Positions 13,401 through 22,049 are shown, counted from the stretch's first letter. The stretch: 64,000 nucleotides of DNA from Nereocystis luetkeana (GCA_031213475.1 JARUPZ010000026.1:3490823-3554822), one strand, 5' to 3'. The notes: generated by a model not told the origin, from the sequence alone. Program-made: numbers and translations.

Positions 13401-16400
13401 CAAACAAGCTGGGGATATTCTCGAAAAGAGATTAGGAGAAAGACGGTGAGGCAGAGTGGGTGGAGCAAGAAAGACTGGCAGGGTAAAGTACTAATAGTGC
13501 TGATATTTGGAGTTCCTAGCGACATGACGAGGATTGAGTTCAAGAGGAAATGCGAAGAAGTAGGACTGCACTGCTTTGCAATAGGAAACGTAGAACGAGA
13601 GGGAGAACACTTTCGAGTCTCGCTAAAGCCGAAAGCGAGCATGGAGTGGCAGAGGATAGAGACAGAAAAAGTGTCGGCATGGGTTAGAAGACTGGGATGG
13701 AGAGATGTATAGCTAATTGAATACCGAAACTCAGACGTAGTTCTAGGGTGAACGAAGGTAAGGGGAGGCAGGAAACAGCAAGTGGTCCGAAGGGAATGAG
13801 GGAGAAACATAGGGGCGTAGAACAAGAAGACAGAAACAGAAACGGAAATGGAAATGGAAATGGAAAGAATGCTCATAGAAGAGACGGCAGAAATACTCGT
13901 AGCGACAACGGAGAAGGAACAAAAGGTAAGACTAGAGCGGATAGTGAAACGAAAAAGAGGCTGAGAATAGGATCATGGAACGTATGTGGGTTCGCCACGG
14001 ATGAACGAAAAATGATCGAAATTGTCGAACAAGTAAGTAAGCGCGACCTAGACATAGTTGGGATTCAAGAGTCATGGGAGAAAGAGGGGGGGGAGATAGG
14101 ATGCAAAGTTGGAGAGTACGCATGGATAGGGAAGAAGAGGAAGGGACAGAGTAGCAAGAATAGGGGGGCGGGGGGCGTGGGGCTCCTAGTCAAGGAATAC
14201 CTGTGTGGCATAATAGAGGTGATCAAAGACACTAAATTCGACGAAATCATATCGATTAAGATACCAGGGGAGCGGGGAGCGAAAGATAACTTCTTAGGAA
14301 ACATATATATGCCCCCAGAGTCGAAGAACACGATAAAATATATACAGAGGAAGTTCGGAGCAGTAGCAGTAGATGTACAGAAGTATAAGAGGCAAGGAGA
14401 AGTAGTGCTAGTGGGAGATTTTAATTCAAGAATTGGGAAGGCAAGCAAACTGAATGAGAGCATTGGACAGTATGGGGAAGTAACAAAAAATAATAATGGG
14501 GGAAGAGATGTTGAAGTTCCTCAAACACAACGAGATGAAGACGTTGAACGACAGAGTAAAAAAGGCAGAACCGGAATGGACTAGACAGTGCATACAAAAA
14601 GGAGAAAGCTCTATCCTTGACTTTATAGTAGTAGAAAACGGAAGTGGGAAGGAAACAGAACTACATGTATGCGCAGCGGATGTAGGAACTACGGATCACT
14701 GTCTAATATGGACAGGCAGTCGACAGACAAGAGTTATCAAACAAAGACGAGATAGGAAATTACACAGATGGAGAATAGATAAACTAGAAGTAGAAGAGAA
14801 ACGTGAAGAGTTCCAAGAAGAGATGGCCAAAAATGCAGAGTAATTTTCCGAGCTATTGGAAAGAATAGGTACAGCAAGGAACGATGTAGAGAGGGATGAT
14901 GCAGGAGCTAGGATAATAGAAGGATGGGAGAAGTTGGTCAAGACCACAGCAAGTGAAGTAATAGGGAAATGTTGATAGTATGCAACAGAGCAGTAAAATG
15001 GTGGGATGAAGAAGTGAAAGAGGCTATAACAGTAAGGAGAAAGGCACAGGCAAGGTATACATGGTGCAAAACTACGACAGGATGGGAGGAATATGATGTA
15101 GCTAGAAAGAAAGTAAAATATATGGTAGAGAAGAAGAAGAAAGGAATATGGAAAGACGTAGTAAATAAAACGAATGAAGACTTTGAGGGAGGGACGAAGC
15201 AGATGTGGGTAGGGATAAAAGGGATACTGGGCAAACAAGCAGGAGAGGCTGACACGGGAATAGCTACCTTAAGAGGACAGAACGGTAAAATGGTTAGTAG
15301 TTCGAAGGGAAAAAGGGAAGTACTTGTCGAGCATTACCGTAAGCTAGGAACACCTACAGCCAACGAAACGTTCGACGCAGAATTCGATAAGGAAATCAAC
15401 GCGTGGGCAGAGGCGAACGTAGATGCATCAGAAAGGGAAGAGAGTGGTTCGGAAGGGTTACAGAGAGAGTTCACAAGGGAAGAGGTAAAAAAATATGTAG
15501 CTTAACTTACGAATAGAAAAGCAGCAGGGGCAGACCAAATAGTGAATTAATTTATGAATTACGGGGGAGAAGGAATTCTTACCCTGCTGGTTCTGTTGTA
15601 TAACTGGATATGGAAAAACGAGTACGCACCCAGGAGGTGGAGAGAAGGAGTAGTAGTAAACTTATTCAAGAAAGGAGATAAGGCTGACCCGGGGAACTAT
15701 AGAGGGATATCGCTACTAAGCACAGTAGGCAAAACATTTTGTAAGATTTTGAACGATAGAATGGGAACGACGATGGAGAAGGAAGACAAAATAAGCGAAG
15801 GGCAAGCAGGGTTTAGGCCAAACCGTAGCTGCGTAGACCATAAGTACACTCTAGGTAATATAATCTAAGGTAGGAAAGACGCGGGACTACCAACGTACTG
15901 TTTCTTTCTAGATGTACAGAAGGCCTACGACACATTATGGAGAAATGGATTGTGGAAAAAACTATGGGAAATAGGAATCAGAGGAAAGATGTGGAGAATG
16001 ATGAAAAAGATGACGGAATGTGCTAGAAGTGCTGTGATGCTGGACGGGGAAATATCGAAGTATGTTGATATTTTACAAGGAGTTGCACAGGGATGTACGC
16101 TGTCACCCAACCTATTCAAGATATATATTAACGACCTGATAGTAGCAGTTGAAGCAGCAAGGCAGGGAGTCACGGTAGGGGAAGATACAGTGTCGGGATT
16201 GATGTTTGCTGATGACTTCGTGGGATATCAGAAACACCTGAAGGATTGCAGAAACAAATAGAGAACGCGCTAGAATACACTAGGAAATGGAGGGTGACGG
16301 CGAACGTCAAGAAATGCGCGGTAGTTGTTTGTAACGAAGATAAGGTGAACCCGATACATTTCAGTTGGAAGTGGGGAGAAGATGAATTGCCGATCATAGA

Positions 16401-19400
16401 CCAGTATACGTACCTTGGCGTAGAGATCTAAAAAAACTGCTCTTGGGATACACATATTATATAGCAAAATTAATAGGAAAGGGTAAAGCACACATAGGCA
16501 AGATGGATGCGATCCTAACAGACTTGCACCTTGACACCAGGATTAGGAGATGTGTATATCCAGATGAATGTGATGGTACCAAAGCTAGAATATGCAGGAG
16601 AAGTATTGGAAGGGAATGCGAAACTCGTAAAACAGTTGGAAACAGTACAGATGACAGCAGCTGAAAAAATCCTAAGATGCTCAAGTACGACTAGTAATAC
16701 AGTATTAAGAGCAGAACTGGGAATGCACCCATTCAAGACATATAGGGATACGAGAAAGTTGAAATGGCAATATAAAGTAAGGAACATTAAAAAAAAGAGG
16801 TTGCCGCCCATAGTTGATAGAGCTGTATGGGAGAAAGTAACAAAAGGGCGAACTGGAATAAGGTGGGATAGCGTAGTTGAGAAAGTATGGAAGGATATAG
16901 GGGGAAACCAAGAAGAGGTGATATTCGCCGGGAAGTTTGGGAAGTACAAGGCAGAAGTAGAAGAAAGGATAGAAAGAAGGGAAAGGCTAGCGCTACGAAA
17001 CAAGATGGAATCGGAAAAAACACCTAGAGATATACGGGAGATTGAGGGAAGAAATAGGAATGAAAACGTATCTGCACGGCCCAATGGACTTCGCGAAAAC
17101 GCTGAAGCTGCGGTTTCGTGTAGGCGACCACTTGCCAGAAAGAAGAAAGAGGTATACCAGTAGCCGGGAGGAGGAGGAAATAGATGCACAGATGTGCCCG
17201 TGTGGCGAAGCGATAGAGAGTAGAACTCACATAGTAGGAGAATGTGAAATATGCAAGGAGGAACGGGATGTGTTAGAAGAGGAGATGAGGGAAATAGAAG
17301 AATGTGACATGGAGGAGTTTGACACACTAGATAGCAGCGAGAAAACGATCGCTATCCTAGGAGATAGATGGTGGCCACAGGCGGCCAAACAGGAAGGGGA
17401 TAAGATTAGCTAAACGTTTCTATGTAATATATGGAAACAACGTAGTGAGCGCCCAGTTGTTGGAGGTGTCTCTATTAGGAGTAGGAACGGTGCTCCGTCT
17501 CGAAAGGGGTGCGTGGTCAATGGTCAAATGACTAAGGCAAGCAACAAATGAGTACGTCCCCCCCCCCCCCCCCCTCCAATTGTCGTTGTATTGGTCGCTA
17601 TACTAGAACTATGTTAAAAGGGCTAGCAGGCGTATAGCACGCATGTGGCAGCAGTTCAATTTCTCCTTTTTATATACTGCGAAGACTCGCGGCTTGAATA
17701 TACTGCTGTGATGTCGACGTTGAGCATAGGCTTTCGAAGACTATTTTATACCAGGTAGTATTCAGAGTGGCGTTCCTCGCCGAGCACAACTGCTTAGCTG
17801 TCACTTCCACTTGAGAAAAAAAAACGTCAGCCTGAAACCAATAACTCACAAATTATTACGGGGGACCATAGTTAACAGGACCAAATATTGTTGGTAAAAA
17901 TGGTTAAATATATACGTTTTTATGTATACCATAGGTCCTGTTAACTATGGTCCCCCGTAATGGTAACACATGTCGCGTACGAGCACGGTGGTTGCCGTGT
18001 CTTGGAGCCTTCGCAGATCTTGAACGACGTCCTTGCGATCTATTTCCCTTTCGTAAATCGACAGATTTCATGGCTCTACGACGAGTTGTGCTAAGAAGGT
18101 AACATCTCCAAGAGAAAATCACCAGCGCACCCCATTAGCACAAAATTCACGGGAGCCAGCATGCAACCAACGTTTCACCAGAATGAACGGGCACGCGCAC
18201 ATACAAACGAGTATTAACAATGCGTCACGTTTGCAGCACTTATACCGAGTAGGTTTAGCAGTCTGGGAGAAGGGATCTTTAGGGATGTTTTTTACTTGAA
18301 AAATGTGTAGCGTGGTCTGCACTTCGGAATCGTCGTCCGCATCTGAGAAATTTCCTGGTTCGATGCAAACTCGTCGTAGCCGCGTTTATGGCGAGTTTTG
18401 GCCCGTTTCGGCTGCGGTTTGGGGTCAGGGTTAGAGTTAGGGTTAGGATTAGGGTTAGAGTCAGAGGTTGGGTTGGGTCTTCGCCCGTACCTTGATCCCA
18501 ACAGGAACCAAAGCATCCGAACAGCCTACCAACCTAAAGATCCCTTCTCCCAGATTGTTAAAGGTCCTCCTTATACCAGGTACCAGACACGTATCATACG
18601 CAACTTGCAGCTGACAGCGACTGGAAATTTTGGAGCGATACAAGTATATACAAGCAGCGAAACGAGCGCAGACCACGCGGTCGGCGGATGCTTGAGTGTC
18701 GTGGTACGAAGCATGCCACACACGCCTTGAAGCACTGCAGATCCTGAAGTGGGCATGGATGATCTGTCCGAGGTGTGCATAATTTTGGAATTTCTTCAAG
18801 TGTGGGGTGGGCCCCCAGGTTCACCTGGAATCCACGCAAGTACGTCTTAAGAATAATTTTCTAAACTACGCCGGGGGAACGAGAGCAAGTCGCGCGGCAT
18901 ACATGTACCGGTACGAAGTATACGCCAACCGCAGGGCCTGCTTGCCTGTAGTGCTGCAATGAACAGGAAGTACACGTTGGCGATCTTCGTCGCCGGGTTG
19001 AACTCTTCCCAGAGAAATTTAGGCAGGAAGTTGTAGAACTCGTACTTCGCCGTACGGACCATGTTCGGAACGAATTCGGTCTCCTGCGTTACGGGGGAAG
19101 AGGCTTGGAAACGTTACGAGGCTGAGAGTCGTCGAGAGTGCTCTCACAGCAGTCTACATTGACTTACCTGGATCAGTGCAAGTATGTGTCATACTTCAAA
19201 GTATCTCCTACCGTACAATCTATCCCTATGATCCCGTAACTCTCAGCTGCGATCTCGACCACTTGAATAACGAGTCGATGCTAATTATTGCATTGTAGAT
19301 GACTCTCCTTGATGATGCCATCAGCCGAGCTTTTCAAAATCGGACGGCTGTGCCAGCAACAAATCGGGCGGTTATAAGTTCTACTTGAAAAAAAGGGTAC

Positions 19401-20045
19401 CGGTATATTGAGAACACCAAACGTATTTCTGGCTTCGCCGGTGTTGACGACGAGCCGGATGAGGACGGAACCACGCTGCGACAACGAGTCACGACGACAC
19501 TACCGCACTGTGCTAGCGGTCTCTACACAGCCCCCCTCCAATCAACTGCTCCCAGAAAACCAGGCGGGGATCGGAGGCCAAAAACAAAGGAATGGGTACG
19601 AGTGTTGTCGTTCATGAAGCCCGCGAACCGTCACCTGAAACACTCGACTCCCACGTCTAACCCGTACGGCTGTACCTGGTACGTACGTACTCGTACGACA
19701 TATTCATACCGCAGCAGGTATTTACGCACAAGGTATGCTATACCTGGTATACGAGTATCTCACACCTCATGCCGGTATGTACTATTGATACTCGCACGTA
19801 CAGGACGTGAGGAAACCCACCTGTTCCCCGTTAATAACCACGATTCGGTTTGGCCGCTTGGCCAAGTCATAGACCGTGCTCTTCCCTGCCGCCCAGCCGG
19901 GAGGGTTTGACGGCGGCTTACGCAGCTTTCCCGGCGTCCTCCCGCAGAGGAAGTTCCATTGGGGCTTTGGATGTGCCCCCGGCGTGTCTGCGGCCTCTAA
20001 TTTTCCGTCCGAACCCTCCTCCTCGGCATCTGATCCCGACGCCAT
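1296..20045 (-). CDS. P4-type ATPase (phospholipid flippase), N-terminal four exons, gene continues past position 1
   Basis: Four minus-strand exons (20045-19821, 19083-18946, 5187-5101, 1403-1296) join in phase 0 throughout to give 186 residues. P4-ATPases move aminophospholipids across membranes using ATP. Seen: a likely start (MASGSDAEEE) and an acidic, proline-rich leader. Next comes the family block RTAKYEFYNFLPKFLWEEF before the first membrane segment (VYFLFIAALQ). Then VVPSITNTFGIP leads into the second membrane segment (MMLLPLFFVVCVDAVFM), followed by VEDVARHRADNYAN and a W-K-E end, matching the family pattern ED..RH..D..N....W. These blocks occur in this order only in P4-ATPases. The phosphorylation DKTGT motif and the rest lie outside the window. 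Introns are 737, 13758 and 3697 bp; the second has a GC donor. The start is chosen at the first Met before the acidic leader; another in-frame Met lies at 20108. Confidence 0.9.
1520..1610. mobile_element. MITE-B copy, diverged
   Basis: The right half is recognisable (GAGTGGTTTGCCCCC, then AACGAGACTGAAG, then TCTAAAAGGGTT). The left arm is eroded (CCCATTTTGGCGACA). It sits just after a run of G residues at 1484-1502. Confidence 0.5.
1630..1715. mobile_element. MITE-A copy, left arm missing
   Basis: Begins at AATAGGACCTACG and keeps the interior and the right arm TTGGTCCTATTCACTATGG plus CCCCCGTA. The left terminal 15 bp are absent. Confidence 0.75.
1963..2067. mobile_element. MITE-A copy with TA on both sides
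   Basis: TA|TTACGGGAGACCATAG ... CTATGGCCCACCGTAC|TA. The two arms differ at the subterminal position (TTAAT left, TTTAC right), unlike most copies. Confidence 0.85.
2125..2312 (+). mobile_element. C-tailed SINE, 5'-truncated, with C tail
   Basis: Contains the family core: CTTCGCGCTTGGTGCAAGCA, then GCCTGGTCGGTGGAAACCCG, then CATACGACTATGGCCATGCA. It ends ATCGAGTATA plus a C tract. It lies directly upstream of a LINE 3' end in the same orientation. Confidence 0.75.
2313..2550 (+). mobile_element. LINE 3' end fragment with C-rich tail
   Basis: Matches the 3' end of the LINE at 17360-17570 (GGAGATGGATGGTGGCCACA ... GAACGGTGCTCCG ... GGTCAATGGTCAAATGACTA). It ends ATGAGTACG followed by a long C-rich tract. 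It is a 5'-truncated copy, as target-primed reverse transcription would leave. Confidence 0.8.
2701..2740 (+). repeat. C-rich tract
   Basis: CACCCCCCCC-type tract with (CCCT) units. Nothing else is recognisable between 2551 and 3199 apart from a G tract at 3037-3056. Confidence 0.7.
3200..3445. mobile_element. GGGTC-array element, hAT-like termini, partly eroded
   Basis: The left end CAGGGCTCTCTGCGGGTCA resembles the 5' end of the 11670-13119 element. It is followed by GGGTCGGGTC units, then the reverse orientation (GACCCGACCC). The right end is eroded (GACCCGTGAACAGG). No clear target duplication. Confidence 0.55.
3446..3701. other. No gene seen
   Basis: Contains three similar phrases of the type CCTTATATTTACGCCCAGAGT, also seen elsewhere in the window (2895, 7260, 50540, 51700), so probably an old dispersed repeat. 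No open frame of note. Confidence 0.4.
3702..3812. mobile_element. MITE-B copy, diverged
   Basis: TTAATTATGCTGCCCTTTG, then CTGCAGTCCCGATTTGGGGA, then the inverted arm GAATTGCAGTCCCTATAAGG. The palindromic plan is retained but the ends are mutated. Confidence 0.6.
3955..4400 (+). repeat. Dispersed ~450-bp repeat, copy 1
   Basis: Shares a long alignment with 48955-49430 in the opposite orientation. Shared blocks include AGTCCGATAG/TTTCAGA near one end, GATAGAAACCAGCTCTCGCG, GATATCAGGTGGATCCATGG, and GCCATTCGAGACGGAT near the other. No terminal inverted repeat or coding capacity is clear. Confidence 0.7.
4401..4864. other. No gene seen (flippase intron 3)
   Basis: Intron sequence. Four phrases close to CCGATGTTGGCC lie around 4580-4625. 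No exon with splice signals was recognised. Confidence 0.4.
4865..5095. repeat. 11-bp minisatellite adjoining the exon C donor
   Basis: About 20 imperfect units of TTCGGTATGCG and variants (GGTACACGTTC, GGTATCATTCC). On the coding strand it starts immediately after the GTGAGT donor of exon C. Confidence 0.85.
5101..5187 (-). CDS. P4-ATPase exon C (second membrane segment)
   Basis: 87 nt, 29 codons, acceptor TTCGTTCAG, donor ATG|GTGAGT. It reads VVPSITNTFGIP then MMLLPLFFVVCVDAVFM, the second transmembrane helix of the flippase. An 11-bp minisatellite starts within about 20 nt of the donor. Confidence 0.9.
5390..5440 (-). mobile_element. C-tailed SINE, 3' end remnant
   Basis: The reverse strand reads CATGCATGATAATGAATGCA followed by C-rich sequence. 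This is the terminal part of the SINE with its C tail. Confidence 0.55.
5733..6120. mobile_element. GGGTC-array element with inverted ends
   Basis: The ends are inverted repeats: CTGTTCGCGGGTCAC at left, and ATGACCCGCGAACTG at right, which read inward as CAGTTCGCGGGTCAT. The interior is an array of GGTCG units separated by phrases like AGAGGTTTTCAAATCTCACG. No coding capacity. No convincing target duplication. Confidence 0.65.
6333..6712. mobile_element. GGGTC-array element, right end intact
   Basis: Ends at the right with GACCTGACCCACGCACAGCCCTG. Its reverse complement begins CAGGGCTGTGCGTGGGTCAG, matching the hAT-like terminus. The left end is not clear. The interior repeats TCACGGGTCGGGT with GAGGTTTTCAAA spacers. 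Confidence 0.6.
6757..6940 (+). repeat. TGATCTGTG-array repeat family, copy 1
   Basis: An array of TGATCTGTG/TGTATGATC units, followed by a shared body (TTACCGGGTGGGAGCCGTGA, TGCATGATTTACTTGAG, GATATGTACTAGATA, CAGATCCTGCACAGC). Related copies lie at 24522 and 32790. Confidence 0.65.
6941..8284. other. No gene seen (flippase intron 2)
   Basis: Holds a 15-base G tract at 7140-7154 and a direct duplication at 7584-7640 (ACGTCAACCATAGCAGG occurs twice). No exon or mobile element recognised. Confidence 0.4.
8285..8389. mobile_element. MITE-A copy with TA on both sides
   Basis: TA|CTACGGGGGACCACAG ... CCATGGCCCCCCGCAA|TA. Both arms carry the AAATAGGACC / GGTCCTATTT form. Confidence 0.85.
8485..8778 (+). 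other. Uncharacterised 97-codon open frame
   Basis: An open frame starting MGGESGTRPLVGYIDSR, with no recognised domain. The opposite strand has short stretches loosely like a decayed integrase (TPWLNGVADG then a stop). Either reading may be chance or a relic. Confidence 0.2.
8795..8891. mobile_element. MITE-B copy (TTAA both ends)
   Basis: TTAACCCCTTTAACACTGC ... GGACTGCAGTCCTCAAGGGG then TTAA. The palindromic arms and the TTAA flanks suggest a piggyBac-type, TTAA-specific non-autonomous element. Confidence 0.8.
9137..9360. repeat. Two-copy tandem duplication (~113 bp)
   Basis: Two copies of a unit containing CCTTGCCTGCACTGCCGG and CACGCTGCTCGTGGACGGTT. The reading frame stays open across both, giving a repeated ACTAGHSxTLLVDG motif, but no protein family was recognised. 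Confidence 0.65.
9606..9643. mobile_element. MITE-A right-arm remnant
   Basis: TTACTATGGTCCCC, then CTATGGTCGTCCGTAA. Only one arm is present. Confidence 0.55.
9644..10107. other. No gene seen
   Basis: Three copies of CACCTGGCACCCTG-like phrases lie at 9781-9915. Otherwise nothing recognised. Confidence 0.4.
10108..10200 (+). mobile_element. C tract followed by the 5' part of a C-tailed SINE
   Basis: About 24 C residues, then GGATGGGTTGGCGTCGAGTG and ACGACGCTGTAATACAAGCC. These match the start of the full-length SINE at 27291 (GGTTGGGTTGGTGTCGATTG). Confidence 0.55.
10260..11065. repeat. AT-rich tandem repeat, ~60-bp unit
   Basis: About a dozen imperfect units of the form CCATACCGAAACGCAAA, CCAGATTTAGACATGAAA, then TACTCAACTAACCA and a T tract. 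A 22-base A tract lies at 10286. No coding capacity. Confidence 0.85.
11202..11660 (-). other. Open frame cut by the hAT-like insertion
   Basis: A 152-codon minus-strand frame. Its upstream side, after removing the 11670-13119 element and one target copy, stays in frame with about 49 more codons (13274-13128) that include a hydrophobic stretch IFYLLAPLLYWLLP. No family recognised. It may be a relic gene or a transposon ORF. Confidence 0.3.
11670..13119. mobile_element. Non-autonomous hAT-like DNA element with GGGTC/GACCC subterminal arrays
   Basis: 1450 bp. Perfect 16-bp terminal inverted repeats: CAGGGCTTTTCGCGGG at left and CCCGCGAAAAGCCCTG at right. The flanks are GTAAAAAT and CTAAAAAT, an 8-bp target duplication with one mismatch, as in hAT elements. 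Both ends hold long arrays of GGGTC or GACCC units with spacers such as GCGAGATTTCAAAACC. The array unit repeats the inner part of the terminal repeat. The centre (11940-12600) has a CTG run and no transposase, so the element needs a partner for movement. Confidence 0.85.
13446..13712 (+). pseudogene. LINE ORF1-like fragment
   Basis: 88 codons starting MRQSGWSKKDWQGKVLIVLI, upstream of the endonuclease ORF. It may encode the end of an RNA-binding ORF1 product; no motif proves this. The frame upstream (13400-13440) is open but ends in a stop, suggesting decay. Confidence 0.45.
13748..14843 (+). pseudogene. LINE APE endonuclease domain, frameshifted
   Basis: The first frame (13748-14584) begins with a charged region rich in NGNGNG, then LRIGSWNVCGF and IVGIQESW (catalytic N and E). 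It continues with GAGGVGLLVK, NIYMPPE and VVLVGDFNSRIG. Around 14500 the frame shifts. The second frame (14496-14843) then continues KFLKHNEMKTLNDRVKKAEP and VGTTDHCLIW, the terminal D-H pair of the fold. This endonuclease nicks target DNA for target-primed reverse transcription. Confidence 0.85.
14969..15505 (+). pseudogene. LINE linker between endonuclease and reverse transcriptase
   Basis: 178 lysine-rich codons (WWDEEVKEAITVRRKAQAR). This is typical of the region between the endonuclease and the fingers of LINE reverse transcriptases. It is interrupted by a stop before the RT proper. Confidence 0.6.
15554..16261 (+). pseudogene. LINE reverse transcriptase domain
   Basis: Frame one (15554-15868) carries LFKKGDKADPGNYRGISLL and GQAGFRPNRSCVDHKYTL, then a stop. 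After the stop the same domain continues CFFLDVQKAYDTLWRN, GVAQGCTLSPNLFKIYINDL and FADDFVG. FADD is the catalytic box. Copies DNA from element RNA; not functional here. Confidence 0.88.
16531..17413 (+). pseudogene. LINE C-terminal region with cysteine-histidine motif
   Basis: Two overlapping frames (16531-17163, then 17042-17413) imply a frameshift near 17100. The end reads QMCPCGEAIESRTHIVGEC and ends near ILGDRWWPQAAKQEGDKIS. The C-x-C-x(9)-H-x(4)-C spacing resembles the terminal zinc knuckle of many LINE ORF2 proteins. Confidence 0.7.
17414..17575 (+). mobile_element. LINE 3' untranslated end and C tail
   Basis: GGTGTCTCTATTAGGAGTAG ... GGTCAATGGTCAAATGACTA ... CAACAAATGAGTACG then a C-rich tail. 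Three other 3' ends (2313, 35720, 54470) have the same terminus. Confidence 0.85.
17856..17960. mobile_element. MITE-A copy, intact hairpin (TTAAC form)
   Basis: TA|TTACGGGGGACCATAGTTAAC ... GTTAACTATGGTCCCCCGTAA. Both arms carry the TTAAC variant, so the hairpin is preserved. Confidence 0.92.
18251..18562. repeat. Fold-back repeat enclosing interstitial telomeric repeats
   Basis: Arms of about 40 bp in inverted orientation: GTCTGGGAGAAGGGATCTTT near 18262, and AAAGATCCCTTCTCCCAGAT near 18535. The loop of about 240 bp contains the TTAGGG-like tract. Confidence 0.7.
18424..18462 (+). repeat. Short interstitial telomeric tract (TTAGGG-like)
   Basis: GGGTCAGGGTTAGAGTTAGG, then GTTAGGATTAGGGTTAGAGT. 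Degenerate GGGTTA units, flanked by ordinary sequence, so not a chromosome end. Confidence 0.7.
18946..19083 (-). CDS. P4-ATPase exon B (TAKY / FLPKFL block, first membrane segment)
   Basis: 138 nt, 46 codons, acceptor CGCAG, phase 0 at both ends. It contains PNMVRTAKYEFYNFLPKFL and the hydrophobic NVYFLFIAALQ. The donor is CAG|GCAAGC, a GC donor. It is supported because joining here continues directly into the VVPSITNTFG block of exon C, exactly as the family requires. Confidence 0.9.
19821..20045 (-). CDS. P4-ATPase exon A (first coding exon)
   Basis: 225 nt, 75 codons from MASGSDAEEE to RIVVINGEQ. It ends at donor GTGGGT with phase 0. The middle is rich in P, G and K (PKPQWNFLCGRTPGKLRKPP). 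The end, R-I-V-V-I-N-G, matches the conserved start of flippase cores just before the TAKY block. The exact start codon is inferred. Confidence 0.8.
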
Positions 20046-20155
20046 CCTGCTGTTGAAGTCGGTACAAGGTGTCGGTCTGAGTTTTGTATCCTTAACGAGG
20101 GCAACCAAGGGCCTCTAGAGCGGGCAGGCTTCTTCACTCAGCAGGGAACGGCGGC
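20046..20155. promoter_or_regulatory. Possible divergent promoter region
   Basis: About 110 bp between the flippase start on the minus strand and a plus-strand ATG at 20156. No clear TATA box or other core element is visible. The proposal rests on position only. Confidence 0.25.
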
Positions 20156-20578
20156 ATGGCAGCCGGCCTGGTGCAGCTTCTGCGTGCGTCTGCTGCTTCT
20201 TTCTCGTGTTGTGGTTTTTGTCGCATTCGTTTATGTCGTCAGCCAATGCACGGGGCGGCGGACCATGACGGTTTCATACACGCCTTCCAGCTTTTAAAAA
20301 CACCACAAATTTGCGGCCCAATCGATCCCACGCGGGCCGGATGCCTTACACAGGACAGTCGGAAACACGTGGGTGGTGTGAATATCAGGTGTGTGGGCAT
20401 GAAGGCATTTTCCGATCCTCCGCCGATCTACCAAGAGGGTGGCGCTTGGCGCGCTGTGCATTCACACGAGGGGATGTTGTCTCTACAATATTCCCTTTCA
20501 CTGAACGCAAACATATCTAATGGAAACCCATATTCAGCACGATTGGAGTTTGCACGAGCTCCTGTTGGAGGAACATGA
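20156..20578 (+). other. Open frame; possible 5' exon of the HDAC gene or chance ORF
   Basis: 140 codons starting MAAGLVQLLRASAASFSCCG. The N-terminus is basic, serine/alanine-rich and poor in acids, as in organelle-targeting leaders. No domain is recognised and no donor was found that joins to 22934 with confidence. Confidence 0.25.
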
Positions 20579-21350
20579 TGCTCTTGCATGTGCGATGGCT
20601 CGCGGTCGTCTGCTCTGTAAGAGCTTGGCGCGTGAGGGTCTACCCGCACTCTCCCTCCCGGATCTGGAGTAGCAACTATAAATACAGGGACCGCAAAAGC
20701 TCCAGCGCAATCTACCACGACCGCAGAACGCGATGGGCCGGGCTGGGCAGCACCACGACCAACTCAGGGTCCGTTCAAGGTATTGCTCACTTCGCCGTCA
20801 AGCACTACTCGTGTCTTATCTGGAGTGTGAATCTTGTCATTAATATTTGCGTTTGCCTGCTCGACTGTTTCCCTCGCTCTTGGCGATGCCCGCGGTGTTA
20901 TGCCCTTCGACCCCCGAGCAGGCCGGTCCTGCCCTCTGGGCCGTTGCCAAGTTGAACCATTAATACTGCTGCACTATTATTAATAACTGCTTTGTGCGCA
21001 AGCTACGTATGCGTACAGGTATTCACAAGCCAGACTCTCGTGTGATCGTGACCCGACTACGTAATCATGCCAAATGTTGACACATGCGTGACAGACATGT
21101 ACGTACGGTATACCGTAGAGATGTTGATATGTTGACGTGCATGTTGGCACCGTACACCCGCGGTCGTGTGTGACGCCCAGGGAGTAAGTAGTTAAGAGTG
21201 TGTTCGTTCTTTCTACCCGTCGGCATCCAGCACAACCAGAGTGTCCGTGCCGAATCGTCAATCCTAAGACATGATCTGTGGTCACAAAACTACTTGGTAT
21301 TAATACTTGTTTGACACAGAATCTACTGCTGCTGTACTACTGTTGTACTG
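20579..21350. other. No gene seen
   Basis: Upstream region of the HDAC gene or intron. No motif, repeat family or convincing exon was recognised. Confidence 0.35.
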
Positions 21351-21461
21351 TTACGGGGGGTCATATTAAAGAGCACCAAATATGGTTATTAATAGTAAAA
21401 ACAGCGAAATATATAGGTTTTTGTGTGCACCGTAGGTCCTATTCACTATGGTCCCCCGTAG
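21351..21461. mobile_element. MITE-A copy
   Basis: TTACGGGGGGTCATATTAAAG ... GTCCTATTCACTATGGTCC plus CCCGTAG. The left arm is mutated. Confidence 0.8.
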
Positions 21462-22049
21462 TACTGACAGTTGTACCCTCTGGTACATCGTTACCAGGTA
21501 CCAGGTATGCAGTAAAAGCAGAGGAGACAATAGTGCAATGCCGTGTCATCGTACTGGATACGACAGACACGGCATACACATTCTATAAAAGAGAGAAACA
21601 TCGAAAGAAGAAGGAAAAAAAAAACTAATCGGAACAACTAAAAAAAGTGGTGCCGATCGAAGTGACTCCAACAGCACAGCAGGTAACGCTGCAGCAGATC
21701 ACTCCTCCTGTCAACACTCAAAAATGTGATGCGTCTGCCTTATTAATGCTTGCGTACAGCCTACCAGGTACCAGGGTATAGGATACCAGCTACTGCACGT
21801 TAGTCTCGATCTGCATGCAGTACAACTAGAATATAACTGACAAAACGCTCCAAGGACAGGCGCTGCGTACGTACTACTGTACTCGCACACACTGTACGAG
21901 GACTCGTAGTTTTGACGACTTTTGCGCCCCCCACGACGTTCCAGCACTACAGTAGTTACATACCAGGTACCGGGTATGATACCAGGGTAGAGCGCCCATT
22001 TGTAACCAACAGGTTCCAAAACAAAACGTAGGCTTAGGGAAATGATTCA

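Larger units (their letters stand above)
13300..17575 (+). mobile_element. LINE (non-LTR retrotransposon) with APE endonuclease and reverse transcriptase, broken
   Basis: Nearly complete copy inside flippase intron 2, antisense to that gene. Order: ORF1-like region (13446-13712); APE-type endonuclease (SWNVCGF, QESW, GDFNSRIG, TTDHCLI) from about 13960 to 14710; reverse transcriptase (NYRGISLLSTVGK, GQAGFRPNRSC, FLDVQKAYD, GVAQGCTLSPNLF, FADD) at 15690-16225; and a C-terminal C-x-C...H...C segment (CPCG ... HIVGECEIC) near 17195-17255. The 3' end runs to ATGAGTACG and a C tract. Frameshifts (about 14500) and stops (15504, 15550, 15866) show it is dead. Confidence 0.93.

Noticed and set aside
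15554-15868. An active LINE
   Set aside because: Stops and frameshifts interrupt both the endonuclease and the reverse transcriptase.
18424-18462. A chromosome end
   Set aside because: The telomere-like tract is short, degenerate and flanked by ordinary sequence on both sides.
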